Below, piece after piece: positions 18,082 through 27,253 of a stretch of DNA of 64,000 nucleotides. Source of the DNA: Pseudoxanthomonas daejeonensis (GTDB taxonomy: Bacteria; Pseudomonadota; Gammaproteobacteria; Xanthomonadales; Xanthomonadaceae); assembly GCF_010093205.1 (NCBI RefSeq), contig NZ_PDWN01000007.1, forward strand, positions 124,001-188,000, in the 5' to 3' direction. The notes under the pieces were generated by a model, which saw nothing but the letters and a program-made list of their open reading frames with translations, searched no databases and had not been told where the DNA came from. Position 1 is the stretch's first letter. Every line of letters begins with the position of its first letter. Position numbers and translations under genes: made by a program.

Positions 18082-20169
18082 ATGAAAACACTCTCGCACG
18101 TCGGCTGGGCCGCGCTCGCACTGCTTGGCGCGTTCTGCCTGGGCACCGTGGCGCTGCGCCAGGGCGAACAGATCAGCGCGTTGTGGATCGTGGTCGCCGC
18201 GGTTTCGATCTACCTGGTCGCCTACCGCTACTACAGCCTGTACATCGCCACCAACGTGATGGGGCTCGACCCGCGCCGGTCCACGCCCGCGCACATCCAC
18301 AACGATGGCCTGGACTATGTGCCAACCAACAAGCACGTGCTGTTCGGCCACCATTTCGCCGCGATCGCCGGCGCCGGCCCGCTGGTCGGCCCGGTGCTGG
18401 CCGCGCAGATGGGCTACCTGCCGGGCATGCTCTGGCTGATCGCCGGCGTGGTCCTGGCCGGTGCGGTGCAGGACTTCATGGTCCTGTTCATCTCCAGCCG
18501 CCGCGACGGCCGCTCGCTGGGTGACCTGGTCCGCGAGGAGATGGGGCCGGTGGCCGGCACCATCGCGCTGTTCGGCGCGTTCCTGATCATGATCATCATC
18601 CTGGCCGTGCTGGCGATGATCGTGGTGAAGGCACTGGCCGAGAGCCCGTGGGGCATGTTCACCGTGATCGCGACGATGCCCATCGCGATCTTCATGGGCA
18701 TCTACATGCGCTACATCCGGCCCGGCAAGATCGGCGAGATCTCGGTGGTCGGCATCGTCCTCCTGCTGCTGGCGATCTGGTTCGGCGGCAAGGTCGGCGC
18801 GCACCCGACCTGGGGCCCGGCCTTCACCTTCACCGGCACCCAGATCACCTGGATGCTGATCGGTTATGGATTTGTCGCCGCGGTGCTGCCGGTATGGCTG
18901 CTGCTGGCGCCGCGCGACTACCTGTCGACCTTCCTCAAGATCGGCGTGATCGTGGCGCTGGCGATCGGGATAGTGATAGCCAGCCCGGAAGTCACCTCGC
19001 TGAAGATGCCGGCGCTGACCCAGTTCGCCAGCACCGGCGACGGCCCGGTGTGGAAGGGCGGACTGTTCCCGTTCCTGTTCATCACCATCGCCTGTGGCGC
19101 GGTATCGGGCTTCCACGCGCTGATCGCCTCGGGCACGACCCCGAAGCTGCTGGCCAACGAGACCCACGCGCGCTACATCGGCTACGGCGGCATGCTGATG
19201 GAATCGTTCGTGGCGATCATGGCGCTGGTTGCGGCCTCGATCATCGAGCCGGGCGTGTACTTCGCGATGAACAGCCCCGCCGCGGCGATCGGCACCGACG
19301 TGGTCGACGTGGCCGCCAAGGTCAGCAGCTGGGGCTTTGTGGTGACACCCGAGGTACTGACCCAGACCGCCAAGGACATCGGCGAGCACACGATCATCTC
19401 GCGCGCCGGCGGCGCACCGACGCTGGCGGTCGGCATCGCGGTGATCCTGCACGACGCCCTGCCCGGCGGCGATGCGATGATGGCGTTCTGGTACCACTTC
19501 GCGATCCTGTTCGAGGCGCTGTTCATCCTGACCGCAGTCGACGCGGGCACCCGCGCGGGCCGCTTCATGCTGCAGGACCTGCTGGGCAGCTTCGTGCCGG
19601 CGCTGCGCCGCACCGAATCGTGGAGCGCCAACGTGATCGGCACCGCCGGCTGCGTCGCATTGTGGGGCTACTTCCTCTACCAGGGCGTGGTCGATCCGCT
19701 GGGCGGCATCAACACCCTGTGGCCGCTGTTCGGCATCGCCAACCAGATGCTGGCGGGCATCGCGCTGATGCTGTGCACCGTGGTGCTGTTCAAGATGAAG
19801 CGCGACCGCTACGCGTGGGTCACGATCGTGCCGACCATCTGGCTGCTGATCTGCACCACCTATGCCGGCCTGATCAAGATCTTCGACAGCAACCCGGCGA
19901 TCGGCTTCGTCGCCCAGGCCCGCAAGTACCAGCAGGCGATCGCCGACGGCCAGCTGCTGGGCACGGCCAAGACCGTGGGCCAGATGAACCAGGTGGTGAT
20001 CAACAGCTACGTCAACACCGCGCTGACCGTGCTGTTCCTGTTCGTGGTGGCCAGCGTGCTGGTGTACGCGGTCCGCGCCATCGCCAAGGCGCGCCGGACC
20101 ACCCAGCGCACCGACCGCGAGACCCCGTTCGTCGCCCTCAGCGACGAGCAGGTCAAGGCCTGGCTGTAA
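18082..20169 (+). CDS. cstA: carbon starvation protein A, pyruvate/peptide transporter family
   Basis: A 695-residue polytopic membrane protein with the family's YRYYSLYIATNVMGLD, HHFAAIAGAGPLVGPVLAAQ and GVVLAGAVQDFM motifs and about 16 predicted helices. CstA/BtsT proteins take up pyruvate (and in some reports peptides) under nutrient limitation. The ATG at 18082 is chosen over GTG 18070. It is followed after six bases by ybdD, the usual cstA-ybdD pair. I see no clear CRP site in the 160-base leader. Confidence 0.94.
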   Translation: MKTLSHVGWAALALLGAFCLGTVALRQGEQISALWIVVAAVSIYLVAYRYYSLYIATNVMGLDPRRSTPAHIHNDGLDYVPTNKHVLFGHHFAAIAGAGPLVGPVLAAQMGYLPGMLWLIAGVVLAGAVQDFMVLFISSRRDGRSLGDLVREEMGPVAGTIALFGAFLIMIIILAVLAMIVVKALAESPWGMFTVIATMPIAIFMGIYMRYIRPGKIGEISVVGIVLLLLAIWFGGKVGAHPTWGPAFTFTGTQITWMLIGYGFVAAVLPVWLLLAPRDYLSTFLKIGVIVALAIGIVIASPEVTSLKMPALTQFASTGDGPVWKGGLFPFLFITIACGAVSGFHALIASGTTPKLLANETHARYIGYGGMLMESFVAIMALVAASIIEPGVYFAMNSPAAAIGTDVVDVAAKVSSWGFVVTPEVLTQTAKDIGEHTIISRAGGAPTLAVGIAVILHDALPGGDAMMAFWYHFAILFEALFILTAVDAGTRAGRFMLQDLLGSFVPALRRTESWSANVIGTAGCVALWGYFLYQGVVDPLGGINTLWPLFGIANQMLAGIALMLCTVVLFKMKRDRYAWVTIVPTIWLLICTTYAGLIKIFDSNPAIGFVAQARKYQQAIADGQLLGTAKTVGQMNQVVINSYVNTALTVLFLFVVASVLVYAVRAIAKARRTTQRTDRETPFVALSDEQVKAWL

Positions 20170-20175
20170 GCCGCC

Positions 20176-20400
20176 ATGGGCAACCAGCTCGTTCCGCTGG
20201 AACACTTCGCCACGCACAAGCGTGTGTGGCGGAGGCTGGTCCAGACCGCGCGGTTGTGCTGCGGCGTACCGGACTACGACAACTACGTCCGGCACGTGCT
20301 TGAAAAGCATCCGGACCGCGAACCGATGGACTACAAGACGTTCTTCAGGGAGCGCCAGGAGGCCCGCTTCGGCGGGCGCTCGGGATTCCGCTGCTGCTGA
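20176..20400 (+). CDS. YbdD/YjiX family small protein
   Basis: A 74-residue protein with the family's RLVQTARLCCGVPDYDNYVRHVLEKHP core and the MDYKTFFRERQEARFGG box near the C-terminus. Members are almost always encoded next to cstA or btsT; YjiX/YbdD is needed for transport activity in characterised E. coli pairs. It overlaps nothing, is six bases from cstA, and is followed by a strong terminator. Confidence 0.92.
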   Translation: MGNQLVPLEHFATHKRVWRRLVQTARLCCGVPDYDNYVRHVLEKHPDREPMDYKTFFRERQEARFGGRSGFRCC

Positions 20401-20426
20401 AGGGCGCGATCGGAAGTGGAAACGCG

Positions 20427-20453
20427 AAGGGCGAAGCCGATGGCTTCGCCCTT
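20427..20453 (+). terminator. strong intrinsic terminator of cstA-ybdD
   Basis: A perfect 12-bp stem: AAGGGCGAAGCC (20427-20438), loop GAT, GGCTTCGCCCTT (20442-20453), then TCTCTTTG. It lies 27 bases after the ybdD stop. Confidence 0.85.
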
Positions 20454-20454
20454 T

Positions 20455-20570
20455 CTCTTTGTGGAGCGGCGTTGCCCGGCGTTCCCGCATGGCTCTCGTA
20501 CAGCGGGGCTCGCCCTGGTGCTTCTTGCGCGTGCGACCGGGAGCAGCGGGGCAAGCCCCGCTCGACGGAA
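20455..20570. repeat. REP-like repeat pair in the ybdD-DUF819 intergenic region
   Basis: TTTGTGGAGCGG starts one unit at about 20458, and the perfect palindrome AGCGGGGC-AA-GCCCCGCT lies at 20545-20562 in the opposite sense; between them is a diverged ACAGCGGGGCTCGCCC copy. The 12-base TTTGTGGAGCGG recurs at about 48053. The two arms may be a bimodule of a dispersed noncoding repeat. Otherwise the 228-base gap between these convergent genes holds only the terminator. Confidence 0.55.
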
Positions 20571-20628
20571 AACCGATGCGACGGAGCGTGCCTGGCTTCG
20601 TAAGCCGGGGTAGCGGCGAGGGCTGCTC

Positions 20629-21891
20629 TCAGCCCTGCCCGGCCATCGACCTCAGCACCACGCCAACGATGTACGCGGCCACCGTGCCGGTCGCATAGCC
20701 CAGCGCCCCGAGCAAGGCGCCGACCGGCGCCAGCGAGGGATGGAACACCGATGCCACCACCGGCGCCGAGGCCGGTCCGCCGATGTTGCTCTGCGAACCC
20801 ATCGCGAAATAGAAGAACGGCACGCGCAGCAGCTTGGCCAGGCCCGCCAGCAGCACGATGTGCACGGCGATCCAGATGAAGCCCAGGGCCAGCAGCCAGG
20901 GCTTGTCGGCCAGCGATCCGATATCCATCTGCATGCCGATGCAGGCGATCAGGATGTAGAGGAACAGCGAGCCGACCTTCGAGGCACCGGCACCATCAAG
21001 CGCACGGGCGCGGGTCAGGCTCAGCGCCAGGCCGATGAACGTGGACAGCACCACCACCCACACGAACGGCTCATGCAGGCTGACCTGCCTGGACCACGGC
21101 GCGTTCTGCGCGAACCACGACGAAGCCGGGCCGGCGATGGCGTGCGACAGGCCGACCGCGCCGAAGGCGATGCCGGAGATCACCATCAGGTCGGTCAGCG
21201 AGGTCACCCGCTCGTGCTGCTTCTGGTAGCTGGCCAGCCGCTCCTGGAGTTCCTCGATGGCGCGCGTGTCGGCGCCGGTGCGCGCATCGATCGCCGAGGC
21301 GCGGTTGGCCAGGAAGATCAGCACCGCCATCCACACATAGCCGACGCCGACGTCCACCACCACGAACTGGCCGAACGTGGTTTCGTCGACGGCGAAGATC
21401 TCCTTCATCGCCAGCATGTTGGCGCCGCCACCGATCCAGCTGCCGGCCAGCGCGGCCATGCCGCCCCAGGTATCGCCGGCCACGGTCTCCGGATGGACCA
21501 GGTCCATCACCCAGAACGCGACGAAGGCGCCGAGCATGATGCTGAGCGAGGCCCCGACATACATCGCCAGCAGCTTCGGCCCCAGCCGGAGCACGCCCTT
21601 GAGGTCGATGGTCATCGTCAGCAGGACCAGCGCGGCGGGCAGCAGCACGCGGCTGGCGACCGGGTTGTAGAGCCTGCTGGCGTTGCCGTCGATCAGGCCG
21701 ACGCTGTTGTAGATGCCCGGGATGAAATAGCACAGCAGCAGCGCCGGCACCCAGGTGAAGAACTTCTTCCAGAAGGGCGTGGGTCCGCTGGCAAGCCAGA
21801 AGATCAGGCCCAGCGTGGCGGCGATCAGGCCGAACAGGACGATGTCGTTCTGGATCAGCGCGGTGGACGGTTCGGTGGCTTCGATCGCCAT
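20629..21891 (-). CDS. DUF819 family integral membrane protein (YjcL-like)
   Basis: A 420-residue membrane protein with about 11 helices and the DUF819 hallmarks: PGIYNSVGLID, SWIGGGANMLAMKE and GSQSNIGGPASAPVVA. A charged cytoplasmic stretch (about residues 205-240, EELQERLASYQKQHERV) splits the two halves. The family resembles 2-keto-gluconate/sodium-type symporters in fold, but no substrate is known. The ATG at 21891 follows AGGAGA; the longer frame to 22305 lies antisense-shifted inside the S9 peptidase gene and is not real. Confidence 0.88.
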   Translation of the reverse strand: MAIEATEPSTALIQNDIVLFGLIAATLGLIFWLASGPTPFWKKFFTWVPALLLCYFIPGIYNSVGLIDGNASRLYNPVASRVLLPAALVLLTMTIDLKGVLRLGPKLLAMYVGASLSIMLGAFVAFWVMDLVHPETVAGDTWGGMAALAGSWIGGGANMLAMKEIFAVDETTFGQFVVVDVGVGYVWMAVLIFLANRASAIDARTGADTRAIEELQERLASYQKQHERVTSLTDLMVISGIAFGAVGLSHAIAGPASSWFAQNAPWSRQVSLHEPFVWVVVLSTFIGLALSLTRARALDGAGASKVGSLFLYILIACIGMQMDIGSLADKPWLLALGFIWIAVHIVLLAGLAKLLRVPFFYFAMGSQSNIGGPASAPVVASVFHPSLAPVGALLGALGYATGTVAAYIVGVVLRSMAGQG

Positions 21892-21941
21892 CGGCGACGT
21901 CTCCTGTTGCCGGTGCGGACGCCTGCCCGCGGAAACGCGAT

Positions 21942-21994
21942 GGCCGGCGTGGTGCCGGCCCACGGAATGAGATGGCCGGCATTGAGCCGGCCAT
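21942..21994 (-). terminator. two tandem hairpins after the S9 peptidase gene
   Basis: ATGGCCGGC-ATTGA-GCCGGCCAT (21972-21994) and GGCCGGC-GTGGT-GCCGGCC (21942-21960) are two similar stem-loops in the 113-base gap between the peptidase stop and the DUF819 start. They share the unit GATGGCCGGC, so one probably arose by duplication. Together they fit a terminator for the upstream peptidase transcript. Confidence 0.55.
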
Positions 21995-22004
21995 CGGGCG
22001 GGAC

Positions 22005-24164
22005 TTACTGGCCGATGTGCTGCTTCAGCCAGGCGTTGACGGTGTCGTGCCAGAGCACGCTGTTGGCCGGCTTGAGCACCCAGTGGTTCTCGTCCGGGAA
22101 GTACAGCAGCTTCGATTCGACGCCCTTGCGCTGCAGCGCGGTGAAGGTCGACAGGCCCTGGTCCACCGGCACGCGGTAGTCCTTCTCGCCCTGCACCACC
22201 AGCATCGGCACCTTCCAGTTGGCGACGTGGTTGACCGGGTTGAACTTCTCGTAGTTCTGCGGCTTGCCGAACGGCGTGCCGCCGTTCTCCCACTCGGTGA
22301 ACCACAGCTCCTCGGTCACGTAGCCCATCGAGCGCGTGTCGAACACGCCGTCATGGTTGACCAGGCACTTGAACGGCGAATTGCCCTGCTTGTCGAACCA
22401 GTTGCCGGCGATCCAGTTGATCATGTAGCCGCCGTAGCTGGCGCCCAGGGCGCAGGCACGGTCGCCATCCAGGAACGGGAACTTCGCCTGCGCCGCGGCC
22501 CAGCCCTTCTGCAGGTCGACCAGCGGCTTGCCGCCCCAGTCGCCGCTGATCGCGTCGGTGAAGGCCTGGCCATAACCGGTCGAGCCGTGGAAATCGATCA
22601 TCACCACTGCGTAGCCCTGGCCCGCGTAGGTCTGCGGATTCCAGCGATAGCTCCAGCCGTCGCCGAAGCTGCCCTGCGGGCCACCGTGGATCAGGAACGC
22701 GACCGGATAGGTCTTGCCTTCCTCGTAGTTCCACGGCTTGACCACGTAGCCGTGCACGGTCTCGCCGTTCCAGCCGGGGAAACTGAACTGCTCGTACGCG
22801 CCGAAGGTCACGTCCGGCAGCACCTCGCCGGCGGCCGGCGTGATCGCGCGCTGCGTGGCCGGATCGGACAACGAGGTGGCGAACAGCTGGTCGCCGCTCT
22901 TGAGCGTATTGCGGGTGAACACCAGCGTGTCGCCGGCGATCTCGAACGCGGAGATGCTGCCGTCGCCGACCAGCTTCTCGACCTTGCCGGTGGCGATGTC
23001 GACCGCGAACAGCGGGTGCGCGCCCGTGTCCTGGGCGGTGGTGTAGATGGTGCGGCCATCGGCCGACAGGACGATGCCGTCGGCGCTGCGGTCCCAGTCC
23101 GGCGCGATCTCGCGGGTCGCGCCGGTCGCCACGTCGCGCGCCATCAGGCCGAAGCGGTCGGCCTCGAAACCCGGGCGCTTCATCGCGCGGTAGTACAGGG
23201 TCTTGCCGTCGGCGCTGAACACCGGGCCGGTATCCCAGGCGCGGTTTTCGCCCAGTGGTCCGGGCGACGCCACGCCGGCTTCGGTGCGACCGTCGAACGT
23301 CAGGTTCTGCATCGGCTGGCCGACGCCGTAGCGGTACAGGTCGAAGTCGGTCGACCAGGCTTCCTGGCGGTCGGCGCGGCGCATGGAGAACACGATCGAC
23401 TCGCCATCGGGCGACCAGGTGTATTCGTCGTTGCCGCCGAACGGCTTGGAGGGGACGTTGCCCGGGCCCGGCGAACCGGTCGACGAATCGACCAGGCGAG
23501 CGGGATTCGGCCTGTTCTTGCCGGTCGAGGGGGTGGTCACGAACAGGCGGTTGTGGCGCCCGTCCTCCCAGGTGTCCCAATGCCGCACGAACAGCTTGTC
23601 GTAGACCACGCCGCTGGCCTTGGACGCCTTGCGCTCATCCAGCCGCTTGACCGTGCAGTCGATGTCCGCGCCGCAGTCAGGGAACACCTCCATGCTCACC
23701 GCCAGGCGCTGGCCATCGGGCGAGACCTTGAAGCTGCCGATATCCAGCGGATAGTGCGTGGCCTGCTTGGGTGCGCCTCCGGTGGCCGGCATCACGTACA
23801 CCTGCTGCGTGCCCGACTGTGCGCTGAGGAAATACAGCCACTTGCCATCCGCGGAGAACGCAGGCGAGTTGACGTTCCAGCCGGCCGGAGTGAGGCGCTT
23901 CGGCGGCGCCTGGTCGCGAGTACGCAGGTCGCGGGTCCACAACGCGGTCGACGCCTTGCCCAGGTCCTCCCCACTGGCACCGGTCATCTCGCGCCTGGCG
24001 AAGACCACCAGGCCGCCGTCGGGCGACAGCACCGGCGAGGACACCCGGTCCAGCTTCTGCAGGTCGCGCACGTCCAGGCCGCGGGCGGCCTGTGCGTCAT
24101 GGGCGGCGGCAAGGCCGAGCAGGCCGGCCACGGCCAGCGCGAGGGGCGAACAGACAGACTTCAT
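22005..24164 (-). CDS. S9 family peptidase (prolyl oligopeptidase/dipeptidyl aminopeptidase type)
   Basis: A 719-residue exported serine peptidase. A signal peptide (about residues 1-26, DAQA) precedes a beta-propeller of WD/TolB-like repeats (for example SPDGGLVVFAR, SADGKWLYFLSA, SPDGESIVFS) to about residue 440, then an alpha/beta-hydrolase domain with nucleophile Ser in GASYGGYM, the acid in EKDYRVP and the His in PDENHW. It should release dipeptides or acyl-amino acids in the periplasm. An OPT peptide transporter gene lies just upstream on the same strand, suggesting joint peptide scavenging, though a terminator separates them. Confidence 0.93.
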   Translation of the reverse strand: MKSVCSPLALAVAGLLGLAAAHDAQAARGLDVRDLQKLDRVSSPVLSPDGGLVVFARREMTGASGEDLGKASTALWTRDLRTRDQAPPKRLTPAGWNVNSPAFSADGKWLYFLSAQSGTQQVYVMPATGGAPKQATHYPLDIGSFKVSPDGQRLAVSMEVFPDCGADIDCTVKRLDERKASKASGVVYDKLFVRHWDTWEDGRHNRLFVTTPSTGKNRPNPARLVDSSTGSPGPGNVPSKPFGGNDEYTWSPDGESIVFSMRRADRQEAWSTDFDLYRYGVGQPMQNLTFDGRTEAGVASPGPLGENRAWDTGPVFSADGKTLYYRAMKRPGFEADRFGLMARDVATGATREIAPDWDRSADGIVLSADGRTIYTTAQDTGAHPLFAVDIATGKVEKLVGDGSISAFEIAGDTLVFTRNTLKSGDQLFATSLSDPATQRAITPAAGEVLPDVTFGAYEQFSFPGWNGETVHGYVVKPWNYEEGKTYPVAFLIHGGPQGSFGDGWSYRWNPQTYAGQGYAVVMIDFHGSTGYGQAFTDAISGDWGGKPLVDLQKGWAAAQAKFPFLDGDRACALGASYGGYMINWIAGNWFDKQGNSPFKCLVNHDGVFDTRSMGYVTEELWFTEWENGGTPFGKPQNYEKFNPVNHVANWKVPMLVVQGEKDYRVPVDQGLSTFTALQRKGVESKLLYFPDENHWVLKPANSVLWHDTVNAWLKQHIGQ

Positions 24165-24222
24165 CCGGAACTCCTGGAGAGATGATCCCGGATGCTAGGC
24201 AGCGCCGCCGGGCCAGCGCAAA

Positions 24223-24245
24223 GGCGGAAGGTCATGCCTTCCGCC
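24223..24245 (-). terminator. terminator of the OPT transporter gene
   Basis: A perfect 9-bp stem GGCGGAAGG (24223-24231), loop TCATG, CCTTCCGCC (24237-24245), followed on the minus strand by TTTGCGC. It lies 16 bases past the OPT stop and upstream of the S9 peptidase start. Confidence 0.7.
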
Positions 24246-24260
24246 CCGTTCGTCACGGGA

Positions 24261-26210
24261 TCACGCGGCCTGCTCGCCGCGCTTGCCCACCCGGTACAGC
24301 AGCCAGCCGACCGCGCCCAGCACCAGCAGGCCGATCCACTGCGCCCAGGCACCCAGGCTAATCGGCAGGGCCAGCACTTCCGGGTTCTGGGTGATCACGA
24401 TCGGCAGGGCAATCGCAATACCCATCAGGGCCTCGCCCGTGATCAGGCCGGCGGAGAACAGCACGCCCGGGCGGTGCACGCGGTCGAGCGCGGCCTCGTC
24501 GTCGTCGCGCACCTTGTGGAAGCGCTGGACCAGGTGCGCGATGAGGCCACCAAGGAAGATCGGCACCATCAGTTCCAGCGGCAGGTAGATGCCGATGGCC
24601 GCGGCCAGCACCGGCACACGGAAGCGCGAACCGCGCGCCTTCAGCCAGCCGTCCAGGGCGATGGTCAGCGCGCCGACCACGCCGCCGATGGCGATCATCG
24701 TCCACGGCAACTGGCCGCCGAACAGGCCCTTGGCCACCGAGGCCATCAGGTTGGCCTGCGGCGCCGGCAGGGTCTTGGAGCCGATCCCGTACGCTTCCTG
24801 CAGCAGGTTCAGTACCGGCGCCATGATCAGCGCGCAGGAGAACGCGCCGATGCCCAGCATCAGCTGCTGCTTCCACGGCGTGGCGCCGACCAGGTAGCCG
24901 GTCTTGAGGTCCTGCAGGTTGTCGCCACCGACCGCCGCCGCGCAGCAGACCACCGCGCCGATCATGATCGCGGCCACCGCGCCCAGCGGCGCACCGTTGA
25001 CCTGCTTCTGGCCATCGGCGCCGAGCAGCATCAGCAGCACCACCGAAGCGAACAGGATGGTGGCGATGGTGATGCCCGAGACCGGGTTGTTCGAGGAACC
25101 GACCAGGCCGGCCAGGTAACCGGACACCGAAACGAACAGGAAGCCCGCGACGATCATGATGATCGTCATCGGAATGCTGACGTGCCACTGGCCGACGATG
25201 GCCTGGTACAGCGCCAGCAACGGCAGCACGAACAGGACCAGCGCCACCAGCATCCACTTCATCGGAAGGTCGCGATCGGTCTCGCTGGTGACTTCCCCGC
25301 CCGCGCTCTTGCGCGCGGCGGCGAACCCGCTGCGGATGCCGGCCAGCAGCGAGTTGCGCAGCGAGAACAGCGTCCAGACGCCGCCGACCAGCATCGCGCC
25401 GACGCCGAGGAAGCGGATCTTGGCCGACCAGATCGCGAATGCCGCATCGGCCGCTGGCGCGCCGGCGATCGAAGCGGCCAGGGCCGGGTCGCTGCCGAGG
25501 AAGAAGGCGTTGTACAGCGGGATGGCGATGTGCCAGGACAGGATCGCGCCCGACAGCACGACGATGCCCACGTTGAGGCCGACGATGTAACCCACGCCGA
25601 GCAGCGCCGGCGACAGGCCGGTACCGAGGTAGGCGATGATCTTGTTGTTGGCGAAGTAGCCGGCCACCGCCCAGCTGTCGGGGATGGCACGCAGGCCGTT
25701 GGCCGCCGACAGCTTGACCAGCGCGCCGATCGCCGCCGAGATGCCCAGGATCTTCAGGCCCGGACCCGGGTTCTCGCCGGCCTTGAGCACTTCGGCCGCG
25801 GCCTTGCCCTCGGGGAACGGCAGCGGTTCTTCGACGATCATCGTGCGCCGCAGGGGCACGGAGAACAGCACGCCGAGCAGGCCGCCCAGGCCGGCGATGC
25901 CCAGCACCCACCAGTAGTCGAAGTTCGGCCAGTAGCCCATCAGCACCAGTGCCGGGATCGTGAAGATGACGCCGGCGGCGATCGAAGAACCGGCCGAGGC
26001 GCCGGTCTGGACGATGTTGTTCTCCAGGATCGTGCCGCCGCCAAGCAGGCGCAGCACGCCCATCGACACGACGGCCGCCGGGATCGCGGTGGCCACGGTC
26101 AGGCCGGCGAACAGGCCCAGGTAGGCGTTGGCGGCCGACAGCACCACCGCCAGGACAATGGCGAGGACGACGGCGCGGAAAGTGAGCTGCGGTGGGCCGG
26201 ACTGGGCCAT
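24261..26210 (-). CDS. OPT family oligopeptide transporter
   Basis: A 649-residue polytopic transporter of the OPT superfamily, with about 16 helices. Recognisable segments are the N-terminal LTFRAVVLAIVLAVVLSAANAYLGLFAGLTV stretch, GASAGSSIAAGVIFTIPALV, the GNNLQDLKTGYLVGATPWKQQ-type loop (here GDNLQDLKTG) and the end-loop near ITQNPEVLALPISL. Bacterial members import short peptides. Its ATG follows a good AGGGGAAA site. It lies upstream of the S9 peptidase and downstream of a decayed S9 peptidase remnant. Confidence 0.92.
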   Translation of the reverse strand: MAQSGPPQLTFRAVVLAIVLAVVLSAANAYLGLFAGLTVATAIPAAVVSMGVLRLLGGGTILENNIVQTGASAGSSIAAGVIFTIPALVLMGYWPNFDYWWVLGIAGLGGLLGVLFSVPLRRTMIVEEPLPFPEGKAAAEVLKAGENPGPGLKILGISAAIGALVKLSAANGLRAIPDSWAVAGYFANNKIIAYLGTGLSPALLGVGYIVGLNVGIVVLSGAILSWHIAIPLYNAFFLGSDPALAASIAGAPAADAAFAIWSAKIRFLGVGAMLVGGVWTLFSLRNSLLAGIRSGFAAARKSAGGEVTSETDRDLPMKWMLVALVLFVLPLLALYQAIVGQWHVSIPMTIIMIVAGFLFVSVSGYLAGLVGSSNNPVSGITIATILFASVVLLMLLGADGQKQVNGAPLGAVAAIMIGAVVCCAAAVGGDNLQDLKTGYLVGATPWKQQLMLGIGAFSCALIMAPVLNLLQEAYGIGSKTLPAPQANLMASVAKGLFGGQLPWTMIAIGGVVGALTIALDGWLKARGSRFRVPVLAAAIGIYLPLELMVPIFLGGLIAHLVQRFHKVRDDDEAALDRVHRPGVLFSAGLITGEALMGIAIALPIVITQNPEVLALPISLGAWAQWIGLLVLGAVGWLLYRVGKRGEQAA

Positions 26211-26309
26211 GCGGTTTCCCCTGCAAACATGAAGCCGGACACGCTATCGGCCGGGCGCGGGCAAGTCCAGCCCTGCCCGGCCCGGCCCTTTGCCGTCAGG
26301 GCTTTGCGC

Positions 26310-26550
26310 CCACGCCGATGTGGCGATCGCGGACAGCAGGCGGTTTTAGTACTCGCGCTGGTGCGGCCGGTGTAGAAACCGTGGCCTTCGGTCGGGTAGT
26401 ACCGCGATTCCACCGGCACCCCGGCGCCCTTCGGCGCCGCCTTCACTATCCGCGTGTGCTCGCGCGGCGTGATCTGGTCCTCGCCACCAGCGGCCCGTAA
26501 TACAGGGACGCGGATCCGCGCCGCCTGGCGCTTGTTGACACGGCCCGCTC
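26310..26550 (-). pseudogene. decayed C-terminal fragment of an S9 prolyl oligopeptidase
   Basis: Minus-strand translation gives, in one frame, RIRVPVLRAAGGEDQITPRE, then AGVPVESRYYPTEGHGFYT, and after a one-base frame change RPHQREY, a stop, and NRLL. These are the last ~75 residues of an S9 peptidase, including the catalytic acid (GGED) and His (TEGHGFY). There is no N-terminal domain, no start codon, a frameshift and an in-frame stop where the family has Tyr (REYYTRLL). It fills most of the 383-base gap between the OPT start and the ssb stop. It is a relic, not an active gene. Confidence 0.75.
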
Positions 26551-26593
26551 CACGGACGACAAGGATCGGGCCGGAACCGGCCCGCAGCCACGA

Positions 26594-27100
26594 TCAGAAC
26601 GGAATATCGTCGTCCGCGAAATCGTCGTTGAAGCCGCCACCCGCCTGCGGTGCCGCGGCAGCTGCCGCCGGTGCGCTGCGCGGGGGCGCATCGCGACGCG
26701 GAGGTGCGCTGCGCTGCGGACGCTCGCCGCGGTCGGCATAGCCTTCGCCACCACCGCCGCCACCGGCACGACCGCCGAGCATCTGCATCTCGTCGGCGAC
26801 GATCTCGGTGATGTAGCGGTCCTGCCCGTCCTGGCCGGTGAACTTGTCGTAGCGGATGCTGCCCTCGACATAGCACTGCGAGCCCTTGCGCAGGTACTCG
26901 CCGGCGATCTCGCCGAGCTTGCCGAAGAACTTCACCCGGTGCCACTCGGTGCGCTCCTGGGTGTTGCCGTCGCGATCCTTGCGCACGCTGGTGGTCGCCA
27001 GGCGGACGATGGTCACTGCCATGCCGGACTGGGTGTACTTGGTTTCGGGATCGTCGCCGAGGTTGCCGACCAGGATCACCTTGTTGATGCCGCGCGCCAT
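26594..27100 (-). CDS. ssb: single-stranded DNA-binding protein
   Basis: A 168-residue SSB. The OB fold is residues 1-110 ([47 protein letters not shown]). A Gly/Arg/Pro/Ala-rich linker follows and the protein ends with the conserved acidic tip DDDIPF that binds partner proteins. The start MARGIN at 27100 is the family start; the longer frame to 27175 is not needed. It is divergent from ispB, sharing a 150-base intergenic region. Confidence 0.96.
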   Translation of the reverse strand: MARGINKVILVGNLGDDPETKYTQSGMAVTIVRLATTSVRKDRDGNTQERTEWHRVKFFGKLGEIAGEYLRKGSQCYVEGSIRYDKFTGQDGQDRYITEIVADEMQMLGGRAGGGGGGEGYADRGERPQRSAPPRRDAPPRSAPAAAAAAPQAGGGFNDDFADDDIPF

Positions 27101-27222
27101 AGTTTTGGATTCCGTTTCAGGTCCGGCGAAGCCCGGACATGGAGACATTGGAGTATACCGGCGGCATCCCGGCAATCACCGGAATACCCGTCCCGGGGTA
27201 GGGTTTGCCCGTGTCTGACCCT

Positions 27223-27228
27223 TATAAT
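27223..27228 (+). promoter_or_regulatory. consensus -10 hexamer upstream of the polyprenyl synthase gene
   Basis: A perfect TATAAT at 27223-27228 lies 26 bases before the ATG at 27254, in the AT-richest part of the ssb-ispB gap. No good -35 lies 16-18 bases upstream (the nearest TTGCCC gives a 12-base spacer). It is a candidate promoter only. Confidence 0.4.
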
Positions 27229-27253
27229 TCAGTGACTTTCCCAGGCGGCACGC

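Noticed and set aside
26341-26400. The frameshift in the S9 remnant as a sequencing error in an otherwise active gene.
   Set aside because: The fragment also lacks the propeller and nucleophile regions and has a separate in-frame stop, so one base change would not restore a gene.
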